64,000 nt of DNA from Owenia fusiformis (taxonomy: Eukaryota; Annelida; Polychaeta; Sabellida; Oweniidae). The position numbers and the translations under genes are program-made. Position 1 is the first letter of the stretch; the number at the start of each line of letters is the position of its first letter. The stretch covers positions 14,302,932 to 14,366,931 of the forward strand of contig CAIIXF020000012.1 in the NCBI GenBank assembly GCA_903813345.2. Direction: 5' to 3'. Shown piece by piece: positions 46,887 through 59,460 of this stretch. Below the pieces are notes generated by a model. It searched no databases and was not told the origin of the DNA. It was given only the letters and a program-made list of their open reading frames with translations.

Positions 46887-47111
46887 TGAAATGTATGGTT
46901 TTGCAAAAAGTGGAATGAGCAAGGAATTAAGTAAATGGACCTGTTATCATCACACTAAATACCGATATACTGTACCATTTAATAAAAAGTATATACACAA
47001 TCCTCCGAACACAGGCCTGGAAGAAGGAGGGTACATAGTGTGTGATGTCTGGTGCCCTGTATTTGGAAGATGAGAATAAATGTGACGATACAGAGATGCT
47101 ACCACTTATAC

Positions 47112-47148
47112 GAGGGTTGATCCAAAAGTTCCTTTTGGATCAACCCTC
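47112..47148. repeat. Perfect 17-bp hairpin, mariner-type TIR pair
   Basis: GAGGGTTGATCCAAAAG, a 3-nt loop, and the exact inverse. The arm resembles mariner termini (acgagggttgatccaaaagtt), so this may be two TIRs left after nearly total internal deletion. It could also act as an RNA hairpin. Confidence 0.75.
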
Positions 47149-47333
47149 CTATTTTATTTTGAGTATTTTTCCTACCCTTATTGTAACACTTGGTGGTAGT
47201 AACCATTCCTTGTTAATAGATTACTAATCAACCAAATGGGTTATTATCAAATTATACTTTGATTATATTAGATTATTTGTGTAATTATACCATGTTGTGT
47301 ACATTATTAGGAGGTTCTGTTCCTTAATAGATA

Positions 47334-48827
47334 CAGTAAAACCTGTCAAATTTGAACACCACTTGGACCAGCCAAAAAGGCTTTGGATTAGCAGGTGTTC
47401 ACATTTCAAGATTTGTTATCCCATCGAACGAAGTTCGGAGGGATATTATCCCATCGAACGAAGTTCGGAGGGATATAGGGAACGCCTCCGTCCGTCCGTC
47501 CGTCCGTACGTCCGTCCGTCCGTCCGGGCAATAACTCAAATACCATTGGCCCGATTTTGTTCATATTTTGTACACATATACCCTATGGGGGTAGAAGTTC
47601 TGCTCGAAAGCCGATTTTAAAAATGGCCGCTCATTTCAAAATGGCGGCCATTTTAGTGCCGATTTTACAGTAATTTAGGTGCAATATGTAAAACTGTCAT
47701 AGCAATATGTTTTAAATGTAAAAAAATTATAAAGGACGTTAATAATGCTACAAATGTAGATATTAAAGAAGCACATGGCAGCCATCTTGAAAAATGGCCG
47801 CCTTTACTCGTCGTTTTACGATTTTTGCTGTAACTCAAAAAATAGTGGAGCGATTTTGTTCATATTTGGCATGTGAATACTATAAGCATTGCACACTGTC
47901 TAAAGACACTTTTGGTGGAAGGCAGCCATTTTGAAAAATGGCCGCCATTTTAACGTATTTTACTATAACTCGTAAAGTACTGGAGCGATTTTGTTCATAT
48001 TTGGTATGTGAATACTATAAGCATGGCACACTGTCCTATGACACTTTGGGTAGAAGGCGGCCATTTTGAAAAAAAAAAAAATTGAAAAATGGCCGCCATT
48101 TTAACGTATTTTACTATAATTCGAAAAGTAGTGGAGCGATTTTGTTCATATTTGGTATGTGAATACTATAAGCATGGCATACTGTCCTATGACACTTTTA
48201 ATAGAAGGCGGCCATTTTGAAATTTTAACGTATTTTACTATAACTCGAAAAGTAGTGGAGCGATTTTGTTCATATTTGGTATGTGAATACTATAAGCATG
48301 GCACACTGTCTAATTCTAATGACACTTTTGGAAGAACGTGGCCATTTTGAAAAATGGCCGCCATTTTAACCTATTTTACTATAACTCGAAAAGTAGTAGA
48401 GCGTTTTTGTTCATATTTGATATGTGAATACTTTAAGCATGGCACATTGTCTAATAAAACTTTGGGGAGTAGTCGGCCATTTTGAAAAATGGCCACCATT
48501 TTTATGTGTGTTATTTTACAAGTACGTGTGCGATTTTTCAAAAATTTTAGAGGTGGCTACTTAAAAGCATTTTATTTCTTCAGATGACAACTTGGCTAGT
48601 GAGCAACCATTTTTAAAATGGTGGCCTTTCTGGTGTGTTGTTTTATGATATTTGCTATTCGTTTGTAAAAATGCCAGCCATTTCTGTTCGATGGGATTCG
48701 CTACGCTTTGGCGTTGCCGTTGTTCTGGTTTGACATGGGGGGTCTCTGAGAGATAATGAAAAAGTGTTCATATTGAGATGTGTTCGGATTAGAGAGGTGT
48801 TCAGATATACATACACATGTTTCACTG
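47334..48827. mobile_element. CAGTRAAACCTGT MITE split by a pearl-like insertion
   Basis: Left half 47334 to about 47416 (cagtaaaacctgtcaaattt..., TA before it) and right half about 48731-48827 (agtgttcatattgagatg... to acatgtttcactg) add up to about 180 bp, the usual size of this MITE. Between them lies the separate element at 47417-48730. Confidence 0.7.
47417..48730. mobile_element. Pearl-like mosaic element with CCGT microsatellite and ~130-bp tandem core
   Basis: It begins with a 30-bp unit (tatcccatcgaacgaagttc...) in two tandem copies (47417-47446, 47447-47476), then (CCGT)n at about 47486-47525. A core of about five units of roughly 130 bp follows (gagcgattttgttcatattt, tactataagcatggcacact and gcggccattttgaaaaatgg; about 47820-48490). 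Near the right end, gttcgatgggat (48686-48697) inverts the start. No coding capacity. The layout parallels 23378-24850. Confidence 0.72.
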
Positions 48828-49200
48828 TGCCCCCAAGTTTTATATTTTTTTTCTATTTATTGGAATGATCTCCATGCACTTATTTAATCATATTTTTTAT
48901 TTATACGTTTCTTCCCCTCAATGTAATGAAATGGAAAGATATCAAAGAAAGAGTCCATAAATCATATTGAGTTATGAGTTTATCCTTCAAAATTGGGAAT
49001 TTATCGTGAAAGCACAGGACCCATAGCAAAAGGCTGCGAATGCAAATTTCTGTTATATTTTATTGAATTAAGGAAAAGTTGATAGGGGCCAACAAAAGGC
49101 TCATAGTTATATACTACTGAAAAGAGTACACATATAACTAAAGATAGAATGCCAGATCAAAAAGTATGTTTAATTTGCATAGGATGCTTCAGTAAAAATA

Positions 49201-49375
49201 CAGTGAAACCTGTATATACCAAAAACCTTTCTATTCTGAACACCTATCATTGTGAACACTTTCTTGGTCACCCATTGCCATTTGGAAAAGCTTTGACATA
49301 TGAACTGAAGACCTGTTTATCTGAACACTTTTGGCTGACCGCAGAGGCATTCCACAGATGAGACAGGTTTTACTG
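49201..49375. mobile_element. CAGTRAAACCTGT MITE, complete copy with TA target site
   Basis: 175 bp. Ends cagtgaaacctgtatatacc and agacaggttttactg, flanked by TA on both sides; the interior has ctgaacacctatcattgtga phrases. Confidence 0.8.
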
Positions 49376-51084
49376 TAAAAACATTATGCAACATTGTAAT
49401 TAAGTTTATAATTGAATGATTTTAAACCATTCATTTCCTCAGAAATGTTATGATCTCCTCCCAAGTGTCAATTGTGTCTATGTGCTGTTCTTTAAAGATA
49501 TGGGAAGCAACGGAAAGAAAAACTTCTGAATTCCCTGCCACAATCATATAACTGTAAATCATACTTTGCTTGTCCTATCATATTACTGGTTCAGTGAAAT
49601 AGTCATTTATTTAAATTATTGCATTATTGCATTTCTATGTCTAATTATAAGTAAGACCCTAATACTAATTTTCGTCATCATGGATATCAGAAATGTCGTG
49701 AAATTACCAAACAAATTTCGTTTTAATTCTGTCACATTTTGTCAGTATGCAATTATATGAACTTTAATGAACTTTCATGAACTTCACAAATGTTATGAAT
49801 CATCTTCAACTTCTGTTCATGAAGATAAAATAAATTAACATTTTCTCAATTAAAACAACGAGCCATTGAAACCCCCAAAGGCCCATCCAAGCCTATAGCA
49901 CCCAGCATCTTAAAATGACATTTCCTCGAAATTAACTTCGTATTGATTTTTCCACTTGGAACAATGCTGACAAATATCCTGTAATATCAGCGATGTTTAG
50001 CAGCTCCTGATTGGTCAGTCTGATACCCGTAGGAATTATGGTTAATTCACTTGAGTAAGTTAAGGTTTCGTTAGATATATAAGAGATAGGACAGGGTTGA
50101 GCTGTGGGCAGGATGACGTTTTTTGCAGTCGTTAAGCAGCGCACTAGTGGAATATTTAGGAGGCACATGCAGGTAAAGGAGGGTGATAATTAAATTATTG
50201 CATGCCAATAATTATTTTATCATACAACCATATAGAAATGATGTCATATGGATGATGTCATGTGGAACAATCTTGAGTTGAGATATATTGTCAACTTGGG
50301 AAATATCGTCATTTGAGAAAGTAGTTAGACAAAGTAGTATCCTGGATCCTTGAAAAGTGTTGCAAATATTGTCATCTTTAGAAGTATTATCATTAGTGAT
50401 TTATCAAGTTTTGTTATGTTATTTGTTTTCTACAAACAATCATTTAGTAGTGACTGAAAATATGTCTAATGATAAGTGCAATGAGTTATATTTACATTAT
50501 ATTATATTAACTGACATTTCAATGATGGATCTAAAGCATGATCATAAGTTTATGTATAAAGGTTAACATCTTCATGGTAAAATTGTTCTGTATTTATTTT
50601 GATAAATAATATATAAGTTTTGTTTTGTTTAATGAAAAATTCAACTTAAAGATACATATTACCCATTGAGTAGATATAAAGACTTTTTTATGTTACATAA
50701 TATTATTAAGTTACAGATAAATATTTAATAAAACAATGTTATATAAGAAGTCACAAGGGTAACAGATGAGGAGAACCATAGAAACTTCTAATGATAGGTT
50801 GACCATTTGTCCTTTATGCATTGATGGACCATTTTCGTGTTCATAAATAGGAAGTAGCCATTTTGGGAAAACATGCCTCAATCCTTAGTAATCCAAAAAC
50901 CAATGTAATAATCCGCCTGAGCGTAGAAAATGGCATCTATGGGGGATTATACTGAAAACATCAATTTCTTAAAACGAGTCGCCTTTGATAGTAAAAACAC
51001 TCAGCCCTTCCATTTTAAGTACCTAAATCTTTTTTGACCGTATATATCAATCTCAAATTTTAGTTATCTTGATCACTAAAGTCT
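49376..51084 (+). other. TRAF4 intron 2, no gene recognised
   Basis: AT-rich; the ORFs present are short and lack domain signals. No repeat family recognised except near the right end. Confidence 0.4.
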
Positions 51085-51205
51085 TTTCTTGCACTTTTTA
51101 CATAAAACCTTTTTGTTCACTTTATTTCTTGCCAATTTCACTCTTTTTTCATTAAATTTCCTATTTGTGAGATCATTATTTTTTGACTGGTCACCATTAT
51201 GACAA
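51085..51205 (+). repeat. Fold-back family half-element (+ arm), diverged
   Basis: tctttgcttgca-like start diverged to tcttttcttgcacttttt; then ttcactttatttcttgccaa, tttcactcttttttcatt and ggtcaccattatgac. Confidence 0.55.
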
Positions 51206-51444
51206 AATACTGGGATTAGGCTTTACTTATTGCGGTTCTAACTACTGAGATCCAAAGCAGAGAAAAATCAATATTCCCGAATTAGTTTGAAGTTTTATCA
51301 AGAAACAGGCCAACTAGACTAGAAGATAAATATGATGGTGATGTTTTCTTTTTGTATGCAAATGTCCGGCAGAAATTAGATTTTCTAGGAAATCAGAAAT
51401 TTTAAGAGGAAACACAAAAATCCACACAATCGCATAGTCAGCTA

Positions 51445-51545
51445 TGAGGCCTTGTGACCCCTCTCTAATTACATACCTCCCCAACTTCTGGTAGTGAAGT
51501 AGATAAGGGGGAGGGGGATGGGGATGTCCAGAGACTTGGAGACTA
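51445..51545. repeat. Poly-C/poly-G hairpin element
   Basis: gaggccttgtgacccctctc, ccaacttctggtagtgaagtagata, a G-rich block and gtccagagacttggag; same right half as at 18660. Confidence 0.6.
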
Positions 51546-54058
51546 AAATCCCAGTATCAACCTACTGTCAAAAAATATTTAAAATTCATATCCATAGTTG
51601 AAATATAGATGCTTCAAATCTGCCCCATTCACAATTATTCAATTTTAAATGCATAAATAGTCCAAGCAATTTCTAGTTTGTTAACATGGAAGCCTTATAA
51701 TTGTGGCTTTCTAATTATATAAAATATTACTGGTATTATTACAGTATTTGTATTATGATTATCAGTTTTGTAAGCCATTACAGTATAATATTAAAGCCCA
51801 TTATGTAGCGATCATATGTAAGCTCATAAATCATATAATGCACATTTAATATAGATAAATTCAACTTTAAAGATCGAATGATTTATTCATTATGAATAAA
51901 AATTGAATTCTATAGTCCCATTTAATAGAAATCTCAACCCATTTTTAATCATTCCAAACTATAAAACATTTTGCGCTAAAAGAAGCAATCTGGCTTTTGA
52001 GGTTTTGAACATTTGGTAAAACTTGAACTAACCTCAAAAAGTATACATCCTGTGATGAGCTGAGGTCAAATGGGAATACAACCAGAATCAAATCATTAAC
52101 TTGGGAATTAACTGTTTAATTGCTTTGGCTTTGTTTCAAATGTAATCATTTTGTACAAAAATATTCATAAGGCACATCTCCTTGGTTCTGGTATTTTTCA
52201 TTGATTTGAAGCAATTATGAAGTAATGGGATTTTAATCCTAAACTTTCATTACCATTATGGTGTATTTAAAGTAGAGTTATGTTACAAGGGTGGCTTCAC
52301 ATCTGTTAGGAAATACACAGAAGCTGGATGCAAGAGATTATCCAAAAATGTAATTTGGTCATGTTGTGTTTTTTAATGCAAAATAAATAGAATGAGTGAT
52401 GAGTGAAACATCAAAAAATCAAGTGTATATATTTTATATGATTCTATTTAAATGCCAGAAAATTGTGCGATATAAAATCATTGTGTGTAAATGCTCTTAA
52501 AAAATATAATTTTTGAGAGAGTTAAATGTAAGGTCTTTTTATAGCAGTCAAAGGAAGTTAGCATCTGTAGGACTTAATCTAAGAAATGTGGTAAAAAGCT
52601 GAATCTTTTTGTTTAACCAGAAAGTGCAAATGCAAATAAGACCTTATCTTATTCAAAAGCTATAACAGATAAAACCAAATTCTGCTCTTAGTAGTAAAAC
52701 ATTATAAAAAAATTGAAAATCTATTTGAAATTGAATGGCTATTGGCTATGTCATTATTTATTTTTATTTATTTATCGCTATTATTTGAATGAAAGAAGAC
52801 AAAACAGAAAATAATCTGAAGAAATGGTGCCTTTATCTTTCAAAATACATGCATGAATCAATTGTTGTCAAACATGAATTAATATGATATGGAAATCCTG
52901 CATTTCTATGTATTTTCCCATTGGAAATCTAAGACAAGGTCTAAGGTCAAGCACAATGTCATAGACATCTTCACTAAAGATAAGTCATCTAAGTACCAAT
53001 GAATAGGCTTCCTTTTTCACATACATAACTATCCCAAAATCCTTGTTCTCTTTTTGGGAGGTCGTCTATTTTGATTGGATGGTTTAAATCATGTGCTTTA
53101 AAATGAATTCTGGGTAGATGTGTTTTTTTGTCGTTTCCCATTGAGTTTCAAGATCTGGAATTGGACCCCATCCCCTCCTCTTCCTGATCCTGCTTACAGT
53201 TACATTTAACCTGCATAAGATAAAATGTAGCATCATCATGCATATATCCCTATTGTTGCTCGAATTATCATTGCTTATGAGTGGATATTGTAAAATCTGG
53301 CATCCTTGCTTTGACAGAGCCTGACAGATAAAACAGAAGGTTAACATTCAAGCTTGAATAAGCACCTGCCATTTAAAACTGACCATAATTTATATTGGAA
53401 AATAGACATCTGTTAATTGCTAGTAATCCTTTTATGCCAGATGCAAGAACCATAAAAGCAAAATTCAGAAACCATTAATTGCCATTCAACACTAAGACCT
53501 CATAGGGACATATATTAAAACATTTGCTCTATGAAATTCAAATTTTGATAAAAATGTCAACAGTATGTACTGGAGAGTTTCAATATATCAAAGATATTGG
53601 GATGGATAAGGAAGGATTTTCACATTGGAAATGCACAAAAAGGGCGAAGGTGAGATAGATGTAATCTGTATTTTTTACAGGTATATAAGGAAATAACATA
53701 TGGAGGTAGAGCTATTTCAATGTTGAGACATTTATAGCATCCTGTCAGTGTCAAACAAGTTGATGAGTTAAAATATGTTTTTGCTGATAGTCACATTACA
53801 TATGTTTTAAAATGATTTTTTATTTTTATTTGTTTCTATAGTTAATATAGTCTAGTTTTTTTTATATAAGCTGCTATGACACGAAATTGTCAAATAATAC
53901 ATATATATATGATGAATATGTAATATTTCAATTGTACATGTCCATGATCTTTCTGCATTTATCATGAAGCATAAAGAAAAGCAATTCAGAATTCATGAAA
54001 ATGATGTGTGTCAATTGAAAATGTTTTACAATATGTTATTTATCCTTTATGTCAAAAA
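51546..54058 (+). other. TRAF4 intron 2, no gene recognised
   Basis: AT-rich intron without recognisable exon, TIR element or array. Confidence 0.4.
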
Positions 54059-54235
54059 TAGTATAACTTGTCTTAGTAAACACCTCTCTCTAGTGAACAC
54101 CTGTGTTTAGTGAACACCACTTCAAGACACATTTGATATTGGATCTGCATAAAACCTCCTCTATTTAATGAACACCTCCCTGCAGTGAACACTTTTTGTG
54201 GCTCCATAGGTGTTCACTATAAACAGGTTTTATTG
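54059..54235. mobile_element. CAGTRAAACCTGT MITE, diverged copy
   Basis: Left end tagtataacttgtcttagta (decayed), right end aaacaggttttattg followed by TA. The interior matches 27658-27836 and 61648-61824 closely (cacctctctctagtgaacac, gtgaacaccacttcaagaca). A further partial copy follows to about 54335. Confidence 0.7.
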
Positions 54236-54607
54236 TAGAGAATGAATAGCTTTGTGATTTTTGACATGGTTTCCGAGTATAGTGTTCCACATACAAAGGT
54301 GTTCAACTGATATCTAGGTTTTACTGGTGTTTCACTTGACAGATTTACTCTACTATTTATGCTACAGTTTATTCCTTGAGTTAGTTATATTCTCTCTATT
54401 TAGTATATTTAATGTTTTATATTATACAAATGCATTTCCTTGCTCGATTGCCTAACTCAGATATTTCCCCTTTTTGAATTGTTTATATTTCTTTGATGGT
54501 TCTCAAGCATAGCTCCTTACTCGATTATTTCACTGTATGTCAGCATTTACCATATTTAACTGTAAACCTTTTCTCAAATAACTCAAGTGTTTCTATGTGT
54601 TTTTCAG

Positions 54608-54712
54608 ATATATCCCGATACCGACCTACAAACAGAAATCATGACAAATATAGTAAGATGTATGCACCACAAAGATGGATGCAAATGGACTGATACACTA
54701 CAGAACTTACAG
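54608..54712 (+). CDS. TRAF4: TRAF4 exon 3: linker and start of first TRAF-type zinc finger
   Basis: A 105-nt exon, phase 0 at both ends, after a ttttcag acceptor and before gtaaaa. It encodes residues 66-100: IYPDTDLQTEI... then C83 and C90 in the context RCMHHKDGCKW, the first half of a CART-type zinc finger whose other ligands (H102, C106) lie in exon 4. The IYPD start and the spacing match TRAF4. Confidence 0.94.
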
Positions 54713-57475
54713 GTAAAATAGAACAAGCTTTTCTAAAAAAGGGAGTTCTCTCTTAGATACATACATACCAGTTCATCAATCAGGCCTGTAGGCAGCTGTT
54801 GCCAAGGAGGGATGGGTTTGCCCAAAATGACTTCAAAAGTGCTCAGAATGGTCAAAACTGCATGATTTAAAAAAATTTAGCCTAGGGGGATCGGCTACAG
54901 GCTATCGGTCTGCCAATATTAAATTGAAAGATTATGATATTGAACTTTCTTAGATATATTTCTTGAGTTCTTGAGTTCCTTATCATTAACGAGGGGAAAT
55001 GATCAAAATAAGCAGAAATAAATTTAGTTCATAGATATTATTAAATAAAATTATACTAGCTATCTTATATGATACATAATTTACAAAACAACAATTAAGT
55101 ACATGGAAGAAATATCATATTACCCATTATATAGATTTTTAAGTTAAAACTACAAAATTTAATTCCTTGGAGACAGAACACAGAAATCTGCTGATTTGAT
55201 AATCTGGCGGGTTCATGATCGGGCAAGGGTGCAGAAGTTCAATTTCATCGGGGATTAACTCACTCAATTGGGAATAAAAGTTATTTCATGATGCCGAGAG
55301 GGAGAACTGATCTATGTCAATACCATCTGACAAACAATTGTTATCCTAATCTTTGTCATTGTCAAATGCCCCAAGTCACTCGAATATGACTAAGTCTTAT
55401 TTCCATGCATTTCAATCACTTGACTTGATATTATTAATTAAGAAATAATGCTTTTTAATAATTTTTTTGACACAAGATTAAGCAATTAGCCAGACTAGAA
55501 ATTGAGAAGCATCTCGAGTGATATTCACTTTCAACGAATCGGTTGAAAATATTATACTTTTATTCAAAATCAGGTTCAAAATGAAGAGCAATATATGAAC
55601 ATGAGATTTAATTTCCAAAAAATGTTGAATCTTCAAACATAGGCATGGCAAGCTAAGATTACACATAACGATGTAATAATTGTCATATTTTACTCTGCTC
55701 CCTTGCACTGTGTCTGCCTTTGATGGTCTTAGAAGTTTTTTCAATCTTAAAAGTTGTTCAGGATAGTTGCATCGGGATGATCTTTAACTTTTCTATTAGA
55801 TCAATAATGCAGTGTGACCCTAATTCTCAAAAATATTCAGAGACAGAAGCGTAATCCATTTCTTAACTTTTCATGTTCCCTAATGACTCATATTGCCTAT
55901 CCATTATCATCTCATAACACCCTAGATGATAAATTACACTAGGAAATCCCATAGGATTCCAGGAGAAAATTTGATTTGACACCTATGAATATATAATGTA
56001 AGGACCCTAATCTCTTTATGGAAATGTAAAAGTATTTCCAGAAAAAATAACTCAATAATGTCAGTTACATATTTTCATGTTCTAATTGAAAATGACAAGA
56101 ATATATTATCTGAATAAGAATTATGTAAAATTACAATGGTTGTTATGTTCTCGGAATAAAAATTTAAATTGAGATAAAAATAGGAAATGCTTTCCTGCAA
56201 TTTATCATAATTATCAAATGTGAAAATATAATTTCGTAACAATTGTACTTTACAAAAGTGAAACGAGATATCAGAAATAAAATTTGGTTACAGTTGACAT
56301 TTCATAAAATTATTTTTGATGTAATTACTGCGTTGTTCATTTATTCCATTGTTCTTATATTCAAATTAACCAAGCAAATGATTGCAATTATTAGGCCGGA
56401 AATATGACAGTATTCTAAAAATTGAATCAAATTATCTAGGATAACTTATACTAACGATGTAGGAACTGTAATTAACTACTGAAGCTAAATAAATTGTAAT
56501 TGAGTTTCGGGAAATGTCACGATAAAATATGTTCATTGTGTGGAGAGAGTGTTATCCATAACTTTCAGAAATGTATTAATTTACAAAAGTCAAACAGGAC
56601 TCTATTGCTTCCAAGCTTGATTTAGGTGAACTATACCCTTTTCAATAATTTTGAATAAGAGATTGTCCTTTGATCTAGCTTTACCCAATCAAAATCCAAC
56701 ATAAAACTCTAAATTGTCAATTCTATCAATTCCATTTCAGAAATATATTAGTTTGCAAATTCAAACTAAACTATACTGCTTGTTCTATGTGATTGAGGTG
56801 GAATATACCCTGTTCAAAATGATTTTGGTTCTCTTAACTCTTTGGATAAGAGGTAGATTTTGCATTACCATCAATCCTATTCAGAGAGTAATATTATTAC
56901 TTCTAGCCTTGGGGTATCAGGGTAATTGACATAAGGTCTGTTTTTGCTAAATGTATATAACGACAAGAAAAACGACAATAATTAAATTCATTATAGTCCC
57001 AAGATGTAATGTCATGTTACCATGGTTACTAATTTGTAATTAGATTCACGAAAATGAAGTTATCTATACTGAGTTATCGTAATTTTCCTGACATTTAGTT
57101 AATGTTCTTCATGCATAATGGATACAAGCTTTTAGAAAGCAAAACATTTGTTTTACAATTAATATTTATTGTGCATTATATTACATTATTTCTCATTGTA
57201 GAATAGTAACAGTGTTAATGCTGTTGTAGAATTTATTGGTCTATTTTTCCAAAATATTTTGCTTGAAATAATATTCAAAATAATTTGTAAGTTATGTTAT
57301 TTGTAACATTATGATTTTTTTGTGTGATATAATATTTCTTAGTAATAGATATTGAAGAACTGATCTTTGGGGACTTGCAGAAGAAACATAAGAGTATTCT
57401 CCAGATCCGTACTCTTGTTTAAAATTCCACCCCTTGGGAAATGCTTATTTCATAATATTTCTTTAAAAGATAATA
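54713..57475 (+). other. TRAF4 intron 3, no gene recognised
   Basis: AT-rich. Two similar phrases (tttacaaaagtcaaacagga at 56580 and gtttgcaaattcaaactaaa at 56752) suggest an old duplication of about 170 bp. No exon found. Confidence 0.4.
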
Positions 57476-57625
57476 GTTCCTGATTTTATGAGACTTATGT
57501 AATATCTGGAATATTGACTTCACACCTATTTCCTTTATTCCTTGACGATTCCACTCTATTCCTCTATATTTTTAATATAAGCCTGACATTTTGATGCCAT
57601 TTTATATCTGGTCATCATAATGACT
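57476..57625 (+). repeat. Fold-back family half-element (+ arm), diverged
   Basis: ttcctgattttatgagactt, atattgacttcacacctatt, ctttattccttgacgattcc, ggtcatcataatgactg. Confidence 0.6.
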
Positions 57626-57867
57626 GAACATCTGGTGTCCCCTGGTGTATTAAACAAAATGTTAACATTGTTTGCCTACAAGATAATAACAGACTATTGA
57701 CAACTCTATATCTGTAATGTTTAGAAATATCCTACAAAATTATTAAGGGATGGGGGTGATTCCAACTTGTGGGCTTACCTTGCACCATCTACTCGAATAT
57801 TTTTTCCTGAATCGAAACAAGTCTTATGCCAATTTGTGGAATGATCAGTCCAAGGAAATTCTTATTG

Positions 57868-58110
57868 CAGTTTGAAAAAGTGCAATATTGCCACCATCTT
57901 ATCCTGCCTGGTGTGTGTGCGTGGAGTAGGTTGGCAGGTGCAACATAAATATTGTCATCAAACTTCCCAGAAACAATGTATCACCTGTTCAACTTGAAAT
58001 GTTTACAGATGCAAGAACAGACAATTGCTGACATCTGATTAGGTTTTGGGCATTTTTGGGAAATTACTGTACATAGCATCCCTCTCTTACAAGTACAATA
58101 TTTATCACTG
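57868..58110. mobile_element. Minimal pearl-like element (same family as 23378-24850)
   Basis: Starts cagtttgaaaaagtgcaata, has ctggtgtgtgtgcgtgg in place of the GGGCG microsatellite, and a single core block (tattgtcatcaaacttccca...acagatgcaagaacagacaa). It ends gtacaatatttatcactg. It therefore keeps both ends but only one core unit. It ends 38 bp before the TRAF4 exon 4 acceptor. Confidence 0.7.
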
Positions 58111-58148
58111 TTTGTTCTGCTTTGAAATGTATTTCTGTATATTTCCAG

Positions 58149-58310
58149 ACTCACTTAGACATGTGCCGCTATAATGCTATACCCTGCCCCAACCAGTGCG
58201 CTGCTAGACTGTCTCGGATTGTTGTGGACGACCATCTTGAATTCACGTGTCCGCGACGTAAAGTAACATGTGACATATGTGGACAGGAATTCACGGGCGA
58301 ATATATGGAG
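58149..58310 (+). CDS. TRAF4: TRAF4 exon 4: TRAF-type zinc fingers
   Basis: A 162-nt exon (residues 101-154), acceptor atttccag and donor gtatgt, phase 0. It contains THLDMCRYNAIPCPNQC, HLEFTCPRRKVTCDICGQEF and more C/H ligands of consecutive CART zinc fingers, which in TRAFs position the RING and contribute to partner binding. Reading-frame continuation past 58310 is intronic (it runs into an AT-rich, low-complexity stretch), and the TRAF4 match stops exactly at the GT. Confidence 0.95.
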
Positions 58311-58634
58311 GTATGTACTAAAAATAAATGTTTAATAAATACATGTAAAAAAACTATCAAAAAATCATCAAATTACTGTATATCGGGATCAGTCAACTTT
58401 ATTATTTCAACAAATTTTAAACGTTTTTGCATCACTATCACAAGTTATGACATATTGTTATAGTCTCCAACTTTTTTGTGGACAATGTTTGGTGTTTGTA
58501 GTTCAGTGTATGTAACAAATGGCAGGTGGTGACATGTATCAAGTTTCCCTAAAGTATTATGAGCATTAAAGGGGCTTTGAAATGTAAAAGATTAAATTAA
58601 CTTTCTTCAAAACTGTCAACATTTTTTGTTACAG

Positions 58635-58799
58635 GATAGCCATTCAGGGAACTGCCCAGTCGAGATCGTCTGGTGCGAGAACAAATGTGGTGCCAAGTTA
58701 CAGAGGCGTTACCTTAACAACCACATGCGCAACGAATGCCACAAACGTCTTGTACCTTGCCGATTCTGTAACAAACAATTTGTCTTTGAGACATTACAG
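58635..58799 (+). CDS. TRAF4: TRAF4 exon 5: TRAF-type zinc fingers
   Basis: A 165-nt exon (residues 155-209) between a ttacag acceptor and a gtgaga donor, phase 0. It has C/H ligands in NCPVEIVWCENKCGAKLQRR, HMRNECHKRLVPC and RFCNKQFVFETLQ, in the order and spacing of the central TRAF4 zinc fingers. Introns 4 and 5 on either side are only 324 and 487 bp, in contrast to the 5' part of the gene. Confidence 0.95.
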
Positions 58800-58929
58800 G
58801 TGAGACTCCAAAACATTTTTTTTATTTATTCATATATATTTCAACATCAAATGTACAGTAAACGGGTGGCACTTCTCGTGTATATTCCCGTGTTTTTCAC
58901 TCACAAGTTAATGGTCATCATTGCTCATT

Positions 58930-58995
58930 TCTCTAAAATTCACATAAACTACCCATTTTCTGTCATTTCTGTACAATTTAGAGTGTCACTGTGCT
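58930..58995 (+). repeat. Fold-back family fragment in TRAF4 intron 5
   Basis: tctctaaaattcacataaac, ccattttctgtcatttctgt, acaatttagagtgtcac: outer part of the + arm only. Confidence 0.6.
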
Positions 58996-59286
58996 TTGTT
59001 ATTTTCTTATTTATCTAATGATACCTTGGATGGAACTTTTATGATTATTTACAACAACCAATGACCAACCAATGAGTAATGACCTTATTTTATTTATTTT
59101 TTTATTTAATTATTATTTGATTTTTTTAATTTCTAGCACTCAGTCTCAGACCCCCATCCCAAACCATTCTGGATCCCCTTATTATTTGGGGATCATAAGA
59201 GCTACTGGTCCTATATTTCAGTATTATGAATTAAACTATTGTTATGAATGTTTTATGAATGTCTTATTTTTTATTATTTATTTCAG

Positions 59287-59442
59287 TCACATTCCTACAA
59301 CTGTCCCAGGTTTCCCATACCTTGCCCAAATAGATGTGATCCAGCTAAGATCCCAAGAGAAGACATTGAAAAACACATTGAGAATCAATGTCCTTCTGCA
59401 ACAGTCCCATGTAGCTTTGCGCAGGCAGGCTGCAAACATAAG
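59287..59442 (+). CDS. TRAF4: TRAF4 exon 6: last zinc fingers
   Basis: A 156-nt exon (residues 210-261), acceptor ttatttcag and donor gtaact, phase 0. It encodes SHSYNCPRFPIPCPNRCDP, the motif HIENQCPSATVPCSF and AGCKHK, i.e. the C-terminal CART fingers. A different frame through this segment is also open but carries no domain signal. Confidence 0.95.
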
Positions 59443-59460
59443 GTAACTAATTCAGTGGTA

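Noticed and set aside
47297-47620. A 107-codon + strand frame rich in Arg, Pro, Ser and Val.
   Set aside because: It translates the MITE end, the 30-bp duplicated terminus and the CCGT microsatellite of a mobile element.
58311-58463. Continuation of the exon 4 reading frame.
   Set aside because: It passes a gtatgt donor, becomes AT-rich and loses the zinc-finger pattern; the TRAF4 homology resumes only at 58635.
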